A stretch of DNA of 64,000 nucleotides from Lentzea guizhouensis (GCF_001701025.1 NZ_CP016793.1:9486001-9550000); one strand, 5' to 3'; numbered from the stretch's first letter, positions 7,437 through 16,195 are shown. Program-made: numbers and translations. The notes: generated by a model not told the origin, from the sequence alone.

Positions 7437-8114
7437 ATGAGCCTCGGCATCCCGGACAACATCACGGCGTTGCTGTTCGACCTGGACGGCGTGCTCACGA
7501 GCACGGCGGTCCTGCACCGCAAGGCGTGGCGGCAGACCTTCGAGGACATGGGCCAGCCGTTCAGCGAGCAGGACTACCTCTCCTACGTGGACGGCAAACC
7601 GCGCTACGACGGCGTGCGCAGCTTCCTCGCCTCGCGCGACCTGACGCCGCCGGAGGCGGAGATCCGCCGCATCGGTGACCTCAAGAACGACCTGGTGAAC
7701 CGCATCATCGACGAGGAGGGCATCACGCCGTACCCCGCCTCGGTGCGCTACCTGCAGGCAGCACGGGAAGCCGGCTTCCCCATCGGTGTGGTCACGTCAT
7801 CGGCCAACGCCACGCGCGTGCTGCGCGCCGGCAACCTCATGGACTACGTCGACGCGTTGGTGGACGGCAACGTCATCACGGCGGACAACCTGCGCGGCAA
7901 ACCGGAACCCGACTCGTTCATCGAAGGGGCGAGAAGACTGAAGACATCACCGGAGCACGCCGCCGTCTTCGAGGACGCGCTGGCGGGCGTCGCGGCCGGG
8001 CGCAAGGGCGGGTTCGGCTTCGTCGTCGGCGTCGACCGCGGCAACCAGCGCGAGGCGCTCAAGGCAGGCGGCGCCGACCAGGTCGTCGACGAGCTCGACG
8101 AGCTGCTGTCATGA
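7437..8114 (+). CDS. pgmB: Beta-phosphoglucomutase (HAD family)
   Basis: A 225-residue HAD-superfamily enzyme that converts beta-glucose 1-phosphate to glucose 6-phosphate. Motif I is FDLDG with nucleophile Asp15 and acid/base Asp17, followed by the cap helix region with HRKAWR and VDGKPRYDG, which are diagnostic of beta-PGM. Motif II is VVTSSANA, motif III Lys lies in RGKPEPD, and the metal acids are in FEDALAG. ATG at 7437. It overlaps the GH65 gene by 4 bases (ATGA), which fits the known pairing: the phosphorylase makes beta-glucose 1-phosphate and this enzyme feeds it into glycolysis. Confidence 0.93.
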   Translation: MSLGIPDNITALLFDLDGVLTSTAVLHRKAWRQTFEDMGQPFSEQDYLSYVDGKPRYDGVRSFLASRDLTPPEAEIRRIGDLKNDLVNRIIDEEGITPYPASVRYLQAAREAGFPIGVVTSSANATRVLRAGNLMDYVDALVDGNVITADNLRGKPEPDSFIEGARRLKTSPEHAAVFEDALAGVAAGRKGGFGFVVGVDRGNQREALKAGGADQVVDELDELLS

Positions 8115-10459
8115 GCTACGCGATCGAACCGTGGCAGTTGCGCTGGCAGGGCCTCGCGGTCGACCAGCTGCACCGGACCGAGTCGACGTTCGCGCTCGCC
8201 AACGGCCACATCGGCTTCCGCGGCACCCTCGACGAGGGCGAGCCGCGCGGTCTGCCGGGCACCTACCTCAACGGGTTCTACGAGGAACACCCGCTGCCCT
8301 ACGGCGAGAAGGGCTACGGCTACCCCGAGGCCGGGCAGACCGTCGTCAACGTCACCGACGGCAAGATCATCCGGTTGCTGGTCGAGGACGAGCCGCTGGA
8401 CATGCGCTACGGCAACGCCATTGAGCACGAACGCACGCTGGACTTCCGCTCCGGCACGCTGCGCCGCCGCACGCTCTGGGAGTCGCCGACCGGCCGCCGC
8501 GTGGTCGTGCGCAGCGAACGGCTCGTGTCGTTCACCCAGCGCGCGGTCGCCGCCATCCGGTACGAGGTCGAACCGCAGGACGGCGTGCAGCTCGTCGTGC
8601 AGTCCGACCTGCTGGCCAACGAGCCGACCGCGAAGCGCACCAACGACCCGCGGGTCGCCGCCGCACTGGACTCGCCGCTGGTCAGCGACTTCGTGATGGC
8701 CGAGAAGGCCAGGGCCGTGCTGTGCCACCACACCAAGGAGTCCGGGCTGCGGATGGCCGCGGCGATGGACCACGAGGTGGACGCGGGCGGGGCAGACCTG
8801 CGCACGGACGTCCGCGCCGAGGAGGACCTGGCCCGCTTCACGGTCGCCGTGGACGTGGCGGCGGGCAACCGCCTCACGCTCACCAAGTACCTCGGCTACG
8901 GCTGGTCGGCGCAACGGTCGACGCCCTCGTTGCGCGCCCAGGTCGAGGCCGCGCTCGCCGGCGCGCTGCAGACCGGCTGGGACGGGCTGCTGCTGGAGCA
9001 GAAGGCGTTCCTGGACGACTTCTGGGAGGTCGCCGACATCGAGCTCGACGGCGACGACGAGCTGCAGCAGGCGATCCGGTTCTCGCTCTTCCACATCCTG
9101 CAGGCCGGTGCCCGCGGTGAGACCCGCGCGATCCCCGGCAAGGGCCTGACCGGTCCCGGCTACGACGGGCACGCGTTCTGGGACACCGAGACGTTCGTGC
9201 TGCCGGTGCTCACCTACACCGTGCCCGACGCGGCCCGCGACGCGCTGCGGTGGCGGCACTCCACTTTGGACGCCGCCCGCGAACGCGCGGAAGTGCTGGG
9301 GCTCAAGGGTGCCGCGTTCCCGTGGCGCTCGATCAACGGCGCCGAGTGCAGCGCGTACTGGCCGGCGGGCACGGCCGCGTTCCACGTCTCGGGCGACGTC
9401 GCCTACGCCACGCAGCAGTACCTGCACGCCACGAACGACGAGGACTTCGACCGCGAGGAGGCCACCGAGATCCTCACCGAGACCGCCAGGCTGTGGATCT
9501 CGCTCGGCCACCACGACCCGCACAACGGGTTCCGCATCGACGGCGTCACCGGCCCGGACGAGTACTCGGCGATCGTGGACAACAACATCTACACCAACCT
9601 GATCGCCCAGCAGAACCTGCGTGCCGCCGCCGACGCCGCCGAACGCCACCCGGACGTGGCCAAGGCCTCCGAGGAGGAGATCGCGGAGTGGCGCAGGGCC
9701 GCCGACAAGATGGCGGTGCCCTACGACGAGATGCTCGAGGTCCACCCGCAGGCCGACAACTTCACCAAGCACGCGGAGTGGGACTTCGAGGGCACCCCGC
9801 AGGACAGCTACCCGCTGCTGCTGAACTACCCGTACTTCGACCTGTACCGCAAGCAGGTGGTGAAGCAGGCGGACCTGGTGCTGGCGATGCACCTCCGCGG
9901 TGACGCGTTCACCGCGGAGGAGAAAGCGCGCAACTTCGCTTACTACGAGGCGATCACGGTGCGCGACTCGTCGCTGTCGGCGGGCACGCAGGCCGTGCTG
10001 GCCGCCGAGGTCGGGCACCTGGACCTGGCGTTCGACTACCTGGTCGAGGCCGCGTTCACCGACCTGCACGACCTGCACGACAACGTCCACAACGGACTGC
10101 ACATGGCCTCGCTGGCCGGTGCGTGGATGGCGCTGGTCGCCGGTTTCGGCGGCATGCGCGACCACGGCGGCGAGCTCACGTTCGCACCGCGGATGCCGAG
10201 CGCGCTGAGCCGGTTCTCGTTCCGGATGTCCTTCCAGGGCACCAGGATCGGGGTCGAGGTGACGGAGTCCGAGGCGACCTACCGGATTGTGGACGGCACC
10301 GAGCTGACGACGAAGCACCACGGCGAGCCGATCACGATCACCGCGGACGCCCCGGTGACGATGCCGCTTCCGCCGGCGCCGAAGCTGGAACGACCGAAGG
10401 GCCCGTACGGCCGGGAGCCGCGCAGGGCGGCTCCCGGCCAGCCGGGCACGGACCGCTAG
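8111..10459 (+). CDS. GH65 disaccharide phosphorylase (maltose/trehalose type)
   Basis: A 782-residue cytoplasmic glycoside hydrolase family 65 enzyme that phosphorolyses an alpha-glucobiose to beta-glucose 1-phosphate and glucose. It has the N-terminal beta-sandwich (about 1-270), a helical linker and the (alpha/alpha)6 catalytic barrel. The catalytic acid is Glu484 in TGPDEYS, followed by NNIYTN; the phosphate-binding region is near RDSSLSAGTQ and the HDNVHNGLHMAS segment. There is no signal peptide. The coupled beta-phosphoglucomutase argues for an inverting phosphorylase rather than a hydrolase. Whether the substrate is maltose, trehalose or kojibiose cannot be read. The stop shares CTAG with the convergent gene. 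Confidence 0.93.
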   Translation: MSYAIEPWQLRWQGLAVDQLHRTESTFALANGHIGFRGTLDEGEPRGLPGTYLNGFYEEHPLPYGEKGYGYPEAGQTVVNVTDGKIIRLLVEDEPLDMRYGNAIEHERTLDFRSGTLRRRTLWESPTGRRVVVRSERLVSFTQRAVAAIRYEVEPQDGVQLVVQSDLLANEPTAKRTNDPRVAAALDSPLVSDFVMAEKARAVLCHHTKESGLRMAAAMDHEVDAGGADLRTDVRAEEDLARFTVAVDVAAGNRLTLTKYLGYGWSAQRSTPSLRAQVEAALAGALQTGWDGLLLEQKAFLDDFWEVADIELDGDDELQQAIRFSLFHILQAGARGETRAIPGKGLTGPGYDGHAFWDTETFVLPVLTYTVPDAARDALRWRHSTLDAARERAEVLGLKGAAFPWRSINGAECSAYWPAGTAAFHVSGDVAYATQQYLHATNDEDFDREEATEILTETARLWISLGHHDPHNGFRIDGVTGPDEYSAIVDNNIYTNLIAQQNLRAAADAAERHPDVAKASEEEIAEWRRAADKMAVPYDEMLEVHPQADNFTKHAEWDFEGTPQDSYPLLLNYPYFDLYRKQVVKQADLVLAMHLRGDAFTAEEKARNFAYYEAITVRDSSLSAGTQAVLAAEVGHLDLAFDYLVEAAFTDLHDLHDNVHNGLHMASLAGAWMALVAGFGGMRDHGGELTFAPRMPSALSRFSFRMSFQGTRIGVEVTESEATYRIVDGTELTTKHHGEPITITADAPVTMPLPPAPKLERPKGPYGREPRRAAPGQPGTDR

Positions 10460-10791
10460 GAAAGCAGGGAGACCTGGTAGTGCTTGATCAGGTCTCCCTG
10501 CACCAGCACGCTCAGGTTCACCGTGATCGTCGGCCGGTCGACGAACGAGAAGTCGACCGACAAATAGCCGAGCGTCAGATCTTCGGCCAACTGCCGCGTT
10601 TCCACCACCTTGTACTCCGCTTTCAACCCCAGGGGTTGAGAATCGTAGTACGCGGCAATCGCCTCACGGCCGACACCATAGGGCTTCAAGCCCTGGAAAA
10701 TCGCGTCCTCGGTGAACAGCTCCGCCACGCGCTGAGGTTCGTGCGCGTCCACGGCGGTCTTCCACCGGTCCATGACGTCCTGGACACCCAT
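10456..10791 (-). CDS. SnoaL-like / NTF2-fold protein
   Basis: A 111-residue cone-shaped NTF2-fold protein: helix with VMDRWKTAVDAHEPQRVAEL, then FTEDAIFQG, a YYDSQP segment and three strands ending HYQVSLLS. This resembles SgcJ/EcaC and DUF4440 polyketide-associated proteins, some enzymes and some ligand binders. The ATG at 10791 comes 2 bases after the stop of the SDR gene, so they form an operon. No catalytic residues can be assigned. The last two stop bases overlap the opposing GH65 stop. Confidence 0.8.
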   Translation of the reverse strand: MGVQDVMDRWKTAVDAHEPQRVAELFTEDAIFQGLKPYGVGREAIAAYYDSQPLGLKAEYKVVETRQLAEDLTLGYLSVDFSFVDRPTITVNLSVLVQGDLIKHYQVSLLS

Positions 10792-10793
10792 GG

Positions 10794-11495
10794 TCAGTGC
10801 CCCGCGCTCTGGCCGCCGTCGACGTGCAGGACCTCGCCCGTGACGAACCCGGCCTGCTCCAGGAAGAGCACCGCCTCGACCACCTCGCCGATCTCGCCGA
10901 TCCGCTTGACCGGGTGCAGCGAGGCCAGCGCCTCGTGGGTCTCCGGGGTGTGCATCGGCGTGCGGATGATGCCGAGCGCGATCGTGTTGAAGCGGATGTC
11001 GCGGGTGGCGTACTCGACCGCGAGCGACTTGGTGACGGCGTTCAGACCGCCCTTGGTCAGCGACGCGAGCGCGGACGGCACCGCGGACAACGCGTGGTCG
11101 ACCAGCGCCGTCGACACGTTCACCACGTGCCCGCCGTTCGCCTCCATCGCGGCCACGGCGCTGCGCGTGATGTCGAAGAACCCGCGCAGGTTCGTGCCGA
11201 GCACGGTCTCGTAGTCCTCGTCGGTGTACTCGGTGAACGGCTTGGCCACGAAGATGCCCGCGTTGTTCACGAGCGTGTCGACCCGGCCGAACCGCGCGAG
11301 CGTCTCCTCGACCACCCGCGCACCCTCACCGGGCACCGAGAGGTCGGCGCGCACGGCCAGCACTCCGGGGTCGTCGGAGGCCTCGACGGACCGCGACACG
11401 GCGACCACCGAATAGCCGAGCTCGCGATAGGCGGGCACCAATGCCGCACCGATTCCCTGCGAAGCGCCCGTGATCACTGCAACCTTGCCGGTCAT
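10794..11495 (-). CDS. Short-chain dehydrogenase/reductase (SDR)
   Basis: A 233-residue classical SDR oxidoreductase. The nucleotide-binding motif TGASQGIG is near residue 9, NNAG near 80, and the active-site Ser lies in VNVSTALVDH. The usual YxxxK is not intact: the stretch is SAVPSALASLTKG, where the expected Tyr is Ser and Lys follows. That raises doubt about normal dehydrogenase activity. It ends HVDGGQSAGH. ATG at 11495, with CGGAAGGGCGAGG just upstream. It leads an operon with the SnoaL-like gene. Substrate is unknown. Confidence 0.88.
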   Translation of the reverse strand: MTGKVAVITGASQGIGAALVPAYRELGYSVVAVSRSVEASDDPGVLAVRADLSVPGEGARVVEETLARFGRVDTLVNNAGIFVAKPFTEYTDEDYETVLGTNLRGFFDITRSAVAAMEANGGHVVNVSTALVDHALSAVPSALASLTKGGLNAVTKSLAVEYATRDIRFNTIALGIIRTPMHTPETHEALASLHPVKRIGEIGEVVEAVLFLEQAGFVTGEVLHVDGGQSAGH

Positions 11496-11794
11496 TTCCT
11501 CGCCCTTCCGAAGCGTTGAGTGGAACTGACTGGCACAACAGCGGTTCCCGGCAAGCAATTTCGCGTCGGTGGGACTCGTTTTCTCCTGCGTGAGAGGCTC
11601 AGCCTACGAGCGTGCGCAGCGCTTTTCCCGGACGGGCTGGCGGCCTCCGCGGTGTGGACGACGAGCTCCTATTCCGGGTGCGTGTCGACGGAGAACTGCT
11701 GCACGTCGAGGGTTTGCCTGCCTTCATCCGCAGCACGGCAACGCGTTCGCGTGCCGAACGAGCCCAGTCCCCGTACAAGCTGGCCGAGTTCTTC
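11496..11794. other. Gene-poor spacer of about 300 bases
   Basis: No convincing gene. It must hold the promoter of the SDR operon (minus) and the end of the dehydrogenase gene. A 74-codon plus-strand frame from a GTG at 11612 has protein-like stretches (DDELLFRVRVDGELLHVEG) but no ribosome site, and it runs into the 3' end of the opposing dehydrogenase. It may be a decayed gene fragment; I do not call it. Confidence 0.4.
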
Positions 11795-12769
11795 TCAGTC
11801 CAGCTCCAGCACCACCTTCACGTCGCCCGGACGTGACTCGAAGGCCTCCACGTAAGACGACAGCGGCACCCGCCTGGTGATCATCGCCGAGAGCCAGGCG
11901 TCGTCCGCCCGGTCGAGCACCGCGGAGGCCTCGCGGTAGTGCCGGACGTTCGAGTTGACCGTGCCGAACACGATCCCGTTGCGCAGCACGAGATCCCGGT
12001 TCGCCTGGCCGACGTCCACCGGCACCACCTCGGTCGAGGGCACCCCGGTCAGGCACACCAGCCGCCGCCCGAGCAGCTGTGCCACCAGCTCCGGCGCGCC
12101 GGTCGCCTCGATCACCACCTCGTGGCCGGGCAGCCTCCGGTGGTAGGTGGCGCCGAGCGACTCGACGAGGTCCGGTTTCGGGCCGCTCTCGGCGAGGTCG
12201 AACACGTGCACGTCCAGCCCGCGCTGCACGCCGATCATGGCCGCCAGCAACCCGATCGGACCGGCACCGGTGACGAGCACGCTGTCGAAGTCGAAGAACG
12301 CGAAGCGCTCCAGCCGTTCCCACGCCTTCACCACCACCGACGCGGGTTCGAGCAGCACACCTGCCCGCGAGCTGACACCCACGGCGTACTGCGTCGGCAC
12401 TGTCCACAAAGTAGCGCCGTAGCCGTCGATCCCGGTGATCCCGCGCTCGGTGTACTGCCCGTTGAGGCACATGTCGAACTCCCCGCGCGCGCAGGCCGCG
12501 CACGGCACCGGGTCCGGCCTGCGCACCACGCCCGCCACGAGCGAGCCGGGCGCGAAGCCGGGGCCGCTGATCACCCTGCCGAGCGACTCGTGGCCGATCA
12601 CCAGTTCCCCGCCCGTCCCGAACTCGCCGCGGACGATCTCGCGGTCGGTCCCGCAGATCCCGATGGCCAGACCCTCCACCAGCAGCTCGTCCGGTCCCGG
12701 GACCGGATCGGGCAGCTCCGTCAACGCCAACGAACCCGGTCGTGCAAGATCCACCGTCAGTGCGCGCAT
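11795..12769 (-). CDS. Zinc-dependent dehydrogenase, glucose-dehydrogenase-like (MDR)
   Basis: A 324-residue medium-chain dehydrogenase. The GroES-like domain has GICGTD with catalytic-zinc Cys near residue 39 and IGHESLGRV, then the structural-zinc cluster PCAACARGEFDMC. The Rossmann domain starts at VTGAGPIGLLAA. The IRG/GHES style and the GITGIDGYGA segment resemble glucose 1-dehydrogenases of the archaeal type, so a sugar substrate is plausible. I chose the ATG at 12769; a GTG at 12787 and an ATG at 12778 are also in frame and no ribosome site decides. It is divergent from the GH64 glucanase across a CebR-like operator, so both may answer to the same sugar signal. Confidence 0.88.
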   Translation of the reverse strand: MRALTVDLARPGSLALTELPDPVPGPDELLVEGLAIGICGTDREIVRGEFGTGGELVIGHESLGRVISGPGFAPGSLVAGVVRRPDPVPCAACARGEFDMCLNGQYTERGITGIDGYGATLWTVPTQYAVGVSSRAGVLLEPASVVVKAWERLERFAFFDFDSVLVTGAGPIGLLAAMIGVQRGLDVHVFDLAESGPKPDLVESLGATYHRRLPGHEVVIEATGAPELVAQLLGRRLVCLTGVPSTEVVPVDVGQANRDLVLRNGIVFGTVNSNVRHYREASAVLDRADDAWLSAMITRRVPLSSYVEAFESRPGDVKVVLELD

Positions 12770-12809
12770 GAGAACCATTCTTGACACATCAACACGATCG
12801 CGCCGACCA

Positions 12810-12823
12810 TGGGAGCGCTCTCA
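12810..12823. promoter_or_regulatory. LacI-family (CebR-like) operator
   Basis: TGGGAGCGCTCTCA matches the Streptomyces CebR box TGGGAGCGCTCCCA at 13 of 14 positions. It lies in the divergent promoter between the dehydrogenase (start 12769) and the GH64 glucanase (start 12869). A TTGACA hexamer precedes it at 12781-12786. CebR represses cellulose/cellooligosaccharide genes until cellobiose binds; the sensing ligand here is unknown. No LacI-family gene is in the window. Confidence 0.65.
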
Positions 12824-12868
12824 CCGCTCTGAAATCGAGCACAGTCTGTCTCAGTGAGGAGATAGTCG

Positions 12869-14035
12869 ATGCGCAAGCTCCTGCTGCTGGCGACATCGGC
12901 CCTAGTCGGGCTGACAACGTTGTCCGCACCCGCTCAAGCAGCTCCACCGAACCTGCTCCCGCTCACCGTCCAGAACACCTCGGGCCGCGGCGACGCCGTG
13001 CACCTGTACGTGTTCGGCGAGATGGGCGGCCGGCTCGGGTACGTCAACGCGAACGGCCAGTTCACCGCCTGGTCCGGCGGCTCCATCCCACCCTCGCCCG
13101 CACCGGACGTGTCGATCCCCGGTCCTGCCAACGGGGGTAGCAGGACCCTGCAGATCCCGCTCAACCTCGCGGGCGGCCGGATCTACATGTCCTTCCGGGA
13201 CAAGCTGAAGTTCTCCCTGGTGCCGGGCGGCCTGGTGCAGCCGGCGCCGTGGGCGGCGGGCGACCCGAACCGCGACATCCTGTTCGACTGGAGCGAGTTC
13301 ACCTACAACGGCGGCGGGTTGTGGCTGAACAGCTCGCAGGTGGACATGTTCAGCGTCCCGCACGCGGTCGAGGCGACCTCGCAGGCCGGCGCGACCAAGC
13401 GCACCGGCGTGCTGGTGGGCAACGGCCGCAACCGGATCTTCGACCAGCACCAGCAGCTGGGCGGTGACTGGGCGCGGCTGGTCCACACCCGCTCGGACGG
13501 CACCCGGCTGCGCGTGCTCAACCCGAGCAAGGGCCTCGACGCGGGCCTGTTCTCCAGCTCGTACTACGCGGGCTACGTCAGCAGCGCCTGGTCGACGTAC
13601 CAGAACACGCCGCTGACCGTCGTGCCCTACCAGAACGAGCCGAACCGCAAGTTCACCGGCCGCACCAGCGGCGGGGTGCTGCGCTTCACGAACACCGCGG
13701 GCCAGCAGGTCGCGTCGTTCGAGCAGCCCTCGACGCGGGACGTCTTCAACTGCGACGGCCGGCTCGCCGCGCCGAACAACGACGTCGGCGCGATCTCCCG
13801 GTCGCTGTGCGCGGCGCTCAACCGGTCCACGCTCGGGTACCTGCACACCCAGCCGACCTACAACGCGAGTGAGTTCTACACCCGGCCGACCGCGAACCAC
13901 TTCTCCCGGATCGTGCACCAGAACATGGTGGACGGGAAGGCCTACGGGTTCGCCTTCGACGACGTCGGCGCGTTCGAGTCGCTTGTTCACGAACCGAACC
14001 CGCGTTCGGCGAAAATCACCCTGACAGCATTCTAG
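12869..14035 (+). CDS. Secreted GH64 beta-1,3-glucanase
   Basis: A 388-residue secreted glycoside hydrolase family 64 enzyme, which cuts laminarin-type beta-1,3-glucans into pentamers. Residues 1-24 are a signal peptide ending AQA. The predicted catalytic pair is Glu143 in DWSEFT and Asp159 in SQVDMF; their spacing of 16 matches the family. The protein ends at the catalytic domain with no carbohydrate-binding module. GAGGAG precedes the ATG at 12869. It likely attacks fungal cell walls or callose. A CebR-like operator lies 46 bases upstream, and a large hairpin follows the stop. Confidence 0.93.
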   Translation: MRKLLLLATSALVGLTTLSAPAQAAPPNLLPLTVQNTSGRGDAVHLYVFGEMGGRLGYVNANGQFTAWSGGSIPPSPAPDVSIPGPANGGSRTLQIPLNLAGGRIYMSFRDKLKFSLVPGGLVQPAPWAAGDPNRDILFDWSEFTYNGGGLWLNSSQVDMFSVPHAVEATSQAGATKRTGVLVGNGRNRIFDQHQQLGGDWARLVHTRSDGTRLRVLNPSKGLDAGLFSSSYYAGYVSSAWSTYQNTPLTVVPYQNEPNRKFTGRTSGGVLRFTNTAGQQVASFEQPSTRDVFNCDGRLAAPNNDVGAISRSLCAALNRSTLGYLHTQPTYNASEFYTRPTANHFSRIVHQNMVDGKAYGFAFDDVGAFESLVHEPNPRSAKITLTAF

Positions 14036-14066
14036 TCCAAAGCGTTCTTGCTTTTGATCGACTTTC

Positions 14067-14113
14067 ACTCCACTGTGTGAGGCGCCGTCGCCGCGGCTCT
14101 CACACAGTGGAGT
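14067..14113 (+). terminator. Perfect 15-bp hairpin that contains the next gene's ribosome site
   Basis: ACTCCACTGTGTGAG (14067-14081) pairs perfectly with CTCACACAGTGGAGT (14099-14113) around a 17-base loop. It follows the GH64 stop by 31 bases and so looks like its terminator, but its right arm contains GTGGAG, the only ribosome site of the response-regulator gene that starts at 14118. The stem would hide that site in any transcript that reads through. Confidence 0.7.
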
Positions 14114-14117
14114 CGTT

Positions 14118-14789
14118 GTGTGCGTTCGGGTCCTGTTGGTCGAAGACGACCAGCGAATCCGCCAGGCCTTGAGCCTTGCTTTGACAGACGAGGGATTCAC
14201 CGTTGACGAGGCCGGTGCGGGTGAGGTGGCGTTGCGGCGCCTGGAATCCGAGCCGTTCGACGTCGTGCTGGTCGACCTCACCCTTCCCGGCGTGGACGGG
14301 CTGGAGGTCGTGCGGACCCTCCGGGCACGTGGTGACCTGCCCATCATCGTGGTCACCGCGCGGACGGACGCCCGTGACGTGATCGCCGGACTGGAGGCGG
14401 GAGCGGACGACTACGTCACGAAACCGTTGATGGCGAGCGTTCTCGCGGCCCGCATTCGCGCGTTGTTGCGCCGCCGCGGACCGGGCCGTGACGCCGTTCG
14501 GGTGGGTGATCTGGAAATCCGTCCGCAGGAAGGCCTCGTGCACCGTGCGGGGGAACGCGTTCACCTCACCAGAACGGAATTCCGGCTGCTGCTGGAACTC
14601 GCTGGTGCGGCCGGTCGAATCGTCACCAGGGAACAGCTGCTGCAGAAGGTTTGGGGATATGACTACTTCGGTGACACCCGCCTGCTCGACGTGCACATAA
14701 GACGGCTGCGGCGCAAGATCGAGGCGAACCCGGACGACCCGGCGCTGGTGCTCACCGTGCGCGGCACCGGCTACCGGATCCGTTCGTGA
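14118..14789 (+). CDS. OmpR/PhoB-family response regulator
   Basis: A 223-residue DNA-binding response regulator. The receiver domain (about 1-118) has the acidic pair in VEDD, phosphoacceptor Asp53 in LVDLTLPG, Thr in VVTART and Lys in YVTKPL. The C-terminal winged helix (about 125-223) has the RTEFRLLLEL and DVHIRRLRRK helices and ends GTGYRIRS. GTG at 14118 was chosen because GTGGAG lies 5 bases upstream. It overlaps the kinase gene by 4 bases. Its ribosome site lies inside a long hairpin, so its translation may be controlled. Confidence 0.93.
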   Translation: MCVRVLLVEDDQRIRQALSLALTDEGFTVDEAGAGEVALRRLESEPFDVVLVDLTLPGVDGLEVVRTLRARGDLPIIVVTARTDARDVIAGLEAGADDYVTKPLMASVLAARIRALLRRRGPGRDAVRVGDLEIRPQEGLVHRAGERVHLTRTEFRLLLELAGAAGRIVTREQLLQKVWGYDYFGDTRLLDVHIRRLRRKIEANPDDPALVLTVRGTGYRIRS

Positions 14790-16114
14790 GGCTCACGCTG
14801 CGGTGGCGGGTGACGCTGGCGTTCGGTTTCGGGCTGCTCGTCGTCACGAGCGTGCTCGCCTTCGCCACCTGGAACATCGCCTCGGGCTACATGCTGCGCC
14901 AGCGCGAGGCGAGCGCGACCAGGCAGGCCGAGGTCAACGTGCGGCTGGTCGAGCGGTCGCTGTCCTCCGCCGGCATCGACGAGCTGCTCACCGGTCTCAC
15001 CACCGGCCCCGACTCGTCGATCCTGGTGCTCATGCCGGACGGCCTGGTGGCGGCCGGCCGGCCCGTCGACCCCGCCCTGCTGCCGATCACGCTGGTGCGG
15101 CACCCGCCGGGCGAGCAGGTGATCACCCTGAACGGCCAGCCGACGCTCGCCGTCTCCCGCCCGGTCGCGGGCAACGCCGTGTACGTGGAGCTGTTCGGGC
15201 TGCAGCAGCTGGGCCGCACGTCCGGGTTCCTCAGCTGGCTGCTGATCGGCGGGACGATCGTCTCGGCACTCATCGGCGCCGCGCTGGGGTCGTGGGCGTC
15301 GAAACGGGCGCTGCGACCGCTGGCGGAGCTGAGCTCGGCGGCGGGGCGGATCGCCGGCGGTGACCTCGGCGCCCGGCTGCCCGACCAGGACGACCCGGAT
15401 CTCGCGGCACTCGCGGCGAAGTTCAACTCCACGGCCAACGCGCTGGAGCAACGGGCGTTGCGCGACGCCCGGTTCGCCTCCGACGTGTCGCACGAGCTGC
15501 GGTCGCCGTTGACGACGATGGTGAACGCGGGCGCGGTGCTGCGGCGGCGGCGCGAGCACCTGCCGGGGACGGCGGGCACGGCGCTGGAGCTCCTCACCTC
15601 GGAGGTCGACCGGTTCGCCAGGATGGTGGTGGACCTGCTGGAGATCTCGCGGGCGGACCAGACCGACGACTCGCAGGCGGAGGAGATCGCGCTCGACGCG
15701 TTGGTGCGCAACGTGGTCGCGACACGCGCGGAGGTGCCGCTGGAGCTCGCGCCCGCGGTCGTGCTGGGCGACCGGCGGCGGCTCGACCGGGTGCTGACCA
15801 ACCTGCTGGACAACGCGGACCGGCACGCGGGCGGAGCGGTGCTGGTGGCGGTGCGGCCGGTGGGCGGCCTCGTCCGGCTCGAGGTGGAGGACGCGGGGCC
15901 GGGCGTGCCGGAGTCGTTGCGGGAGCAGATCTTCGAACGGTTCGCGCGCGGTGTGATGGCGGGCAGCAGGGGTGCCGACACGGGCAGCGGGCTGGGGCTC
16001 GCACTGGTCCGCGAGCACGTGCGCCGGCTGGGCGGCCGGGTGTGGGTGGAGGACCGCGCGCCGGCCGGTGCGCGGTTCGTGGTGGAGCTGGTCCTGCGGT
16101 GTTCTGACGGCTAG
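14786..16114 (+). CDS. Sensor histidine kinase, partner of the OmpR regulator
   Basis: A 442-residue membrane kinase. It has a first membrane helix at about 8-30, an extracellular sensor of about 115 residues, a second helix near 148-172, then a HAMP linker, a HisKA domain with phosphoacceptor His236 in DVSHELRSP, and an ATPase domain with N-box LLDNADRH, G1 EDAGPGVP and G2 TGSGLGLALV. The GTG start at 14786 overlaps the regulator stop, so the pair is translationally coupled. The signal is unknown. A 21-bp hairpin after the stop separates it from the convergent ABC exporter. Confidence 0.93.
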   Translation: MRLTLRWRVTLAFGFGLLVVTSVLAFATWNIASGYMLRQREASATRQAEVNVRLVERSLSSAGIDELLTGLTTGPDSSILVLMPDGLVAAGRPVDPALLPITLVRHPPGEQVITLNGQPTLAVSRPVAGNAVYVELFGLQQLGRTSGFLSWLLIGGTIVSALIGAALGSWASKRALRPLAELSSAAGRIAGGDLGARLPDQDDPDLAALAAKFNSTANALEQRALRDARFASDVSHELRSPLTTMVNAGAVLRRRREHLPGTAGTALELLTSEVDRFARMVVDLLEISRADQTDDSQAEEIALDALVRNVVATRAEVPLELAPAVVLGDRRRLDRVLTNLLDNADRHAGGAVLVAVRPVGGLVRLEVEDAGPGVPESLREQIFERFARGVMAGSRGADTGSGLGLALVREHVRRLGGRVWVEDRAPAGARFVVELVLRCSDG

Positions 16115-16125
16115 CGGTTCGTCAC

Positions 16126-16178
16126 CCAGGACTGCACGACCGCGACTCCCCACCGGGGTCGCGGTCGTGCAGTCCTGG
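16126..16178. terminator. 21-bp perfect hairpin, bidirectional terminator
   Basis: The arms 16126-16146 and 16158-16178 (CCAGGACTGCAC... with ...GTGCAGTCCTGG) are perfectly complementary over 21 bases, and the inner bases can extend the stem further. It lies in the 81-base space between the kinase stop and the stop of the convergent ABC permease gene. Confidence 0.8.
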
Positions 16179-16195
16179 TCTGGGCATCGGTGGCC

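Noticed and set aside
11612..11836. Possible small plus-strand gene
   Set aside because: It has a protein-like stretch but no ribosome site and overlaps the opposing dehydrogenase; kept only as a possible remnant.
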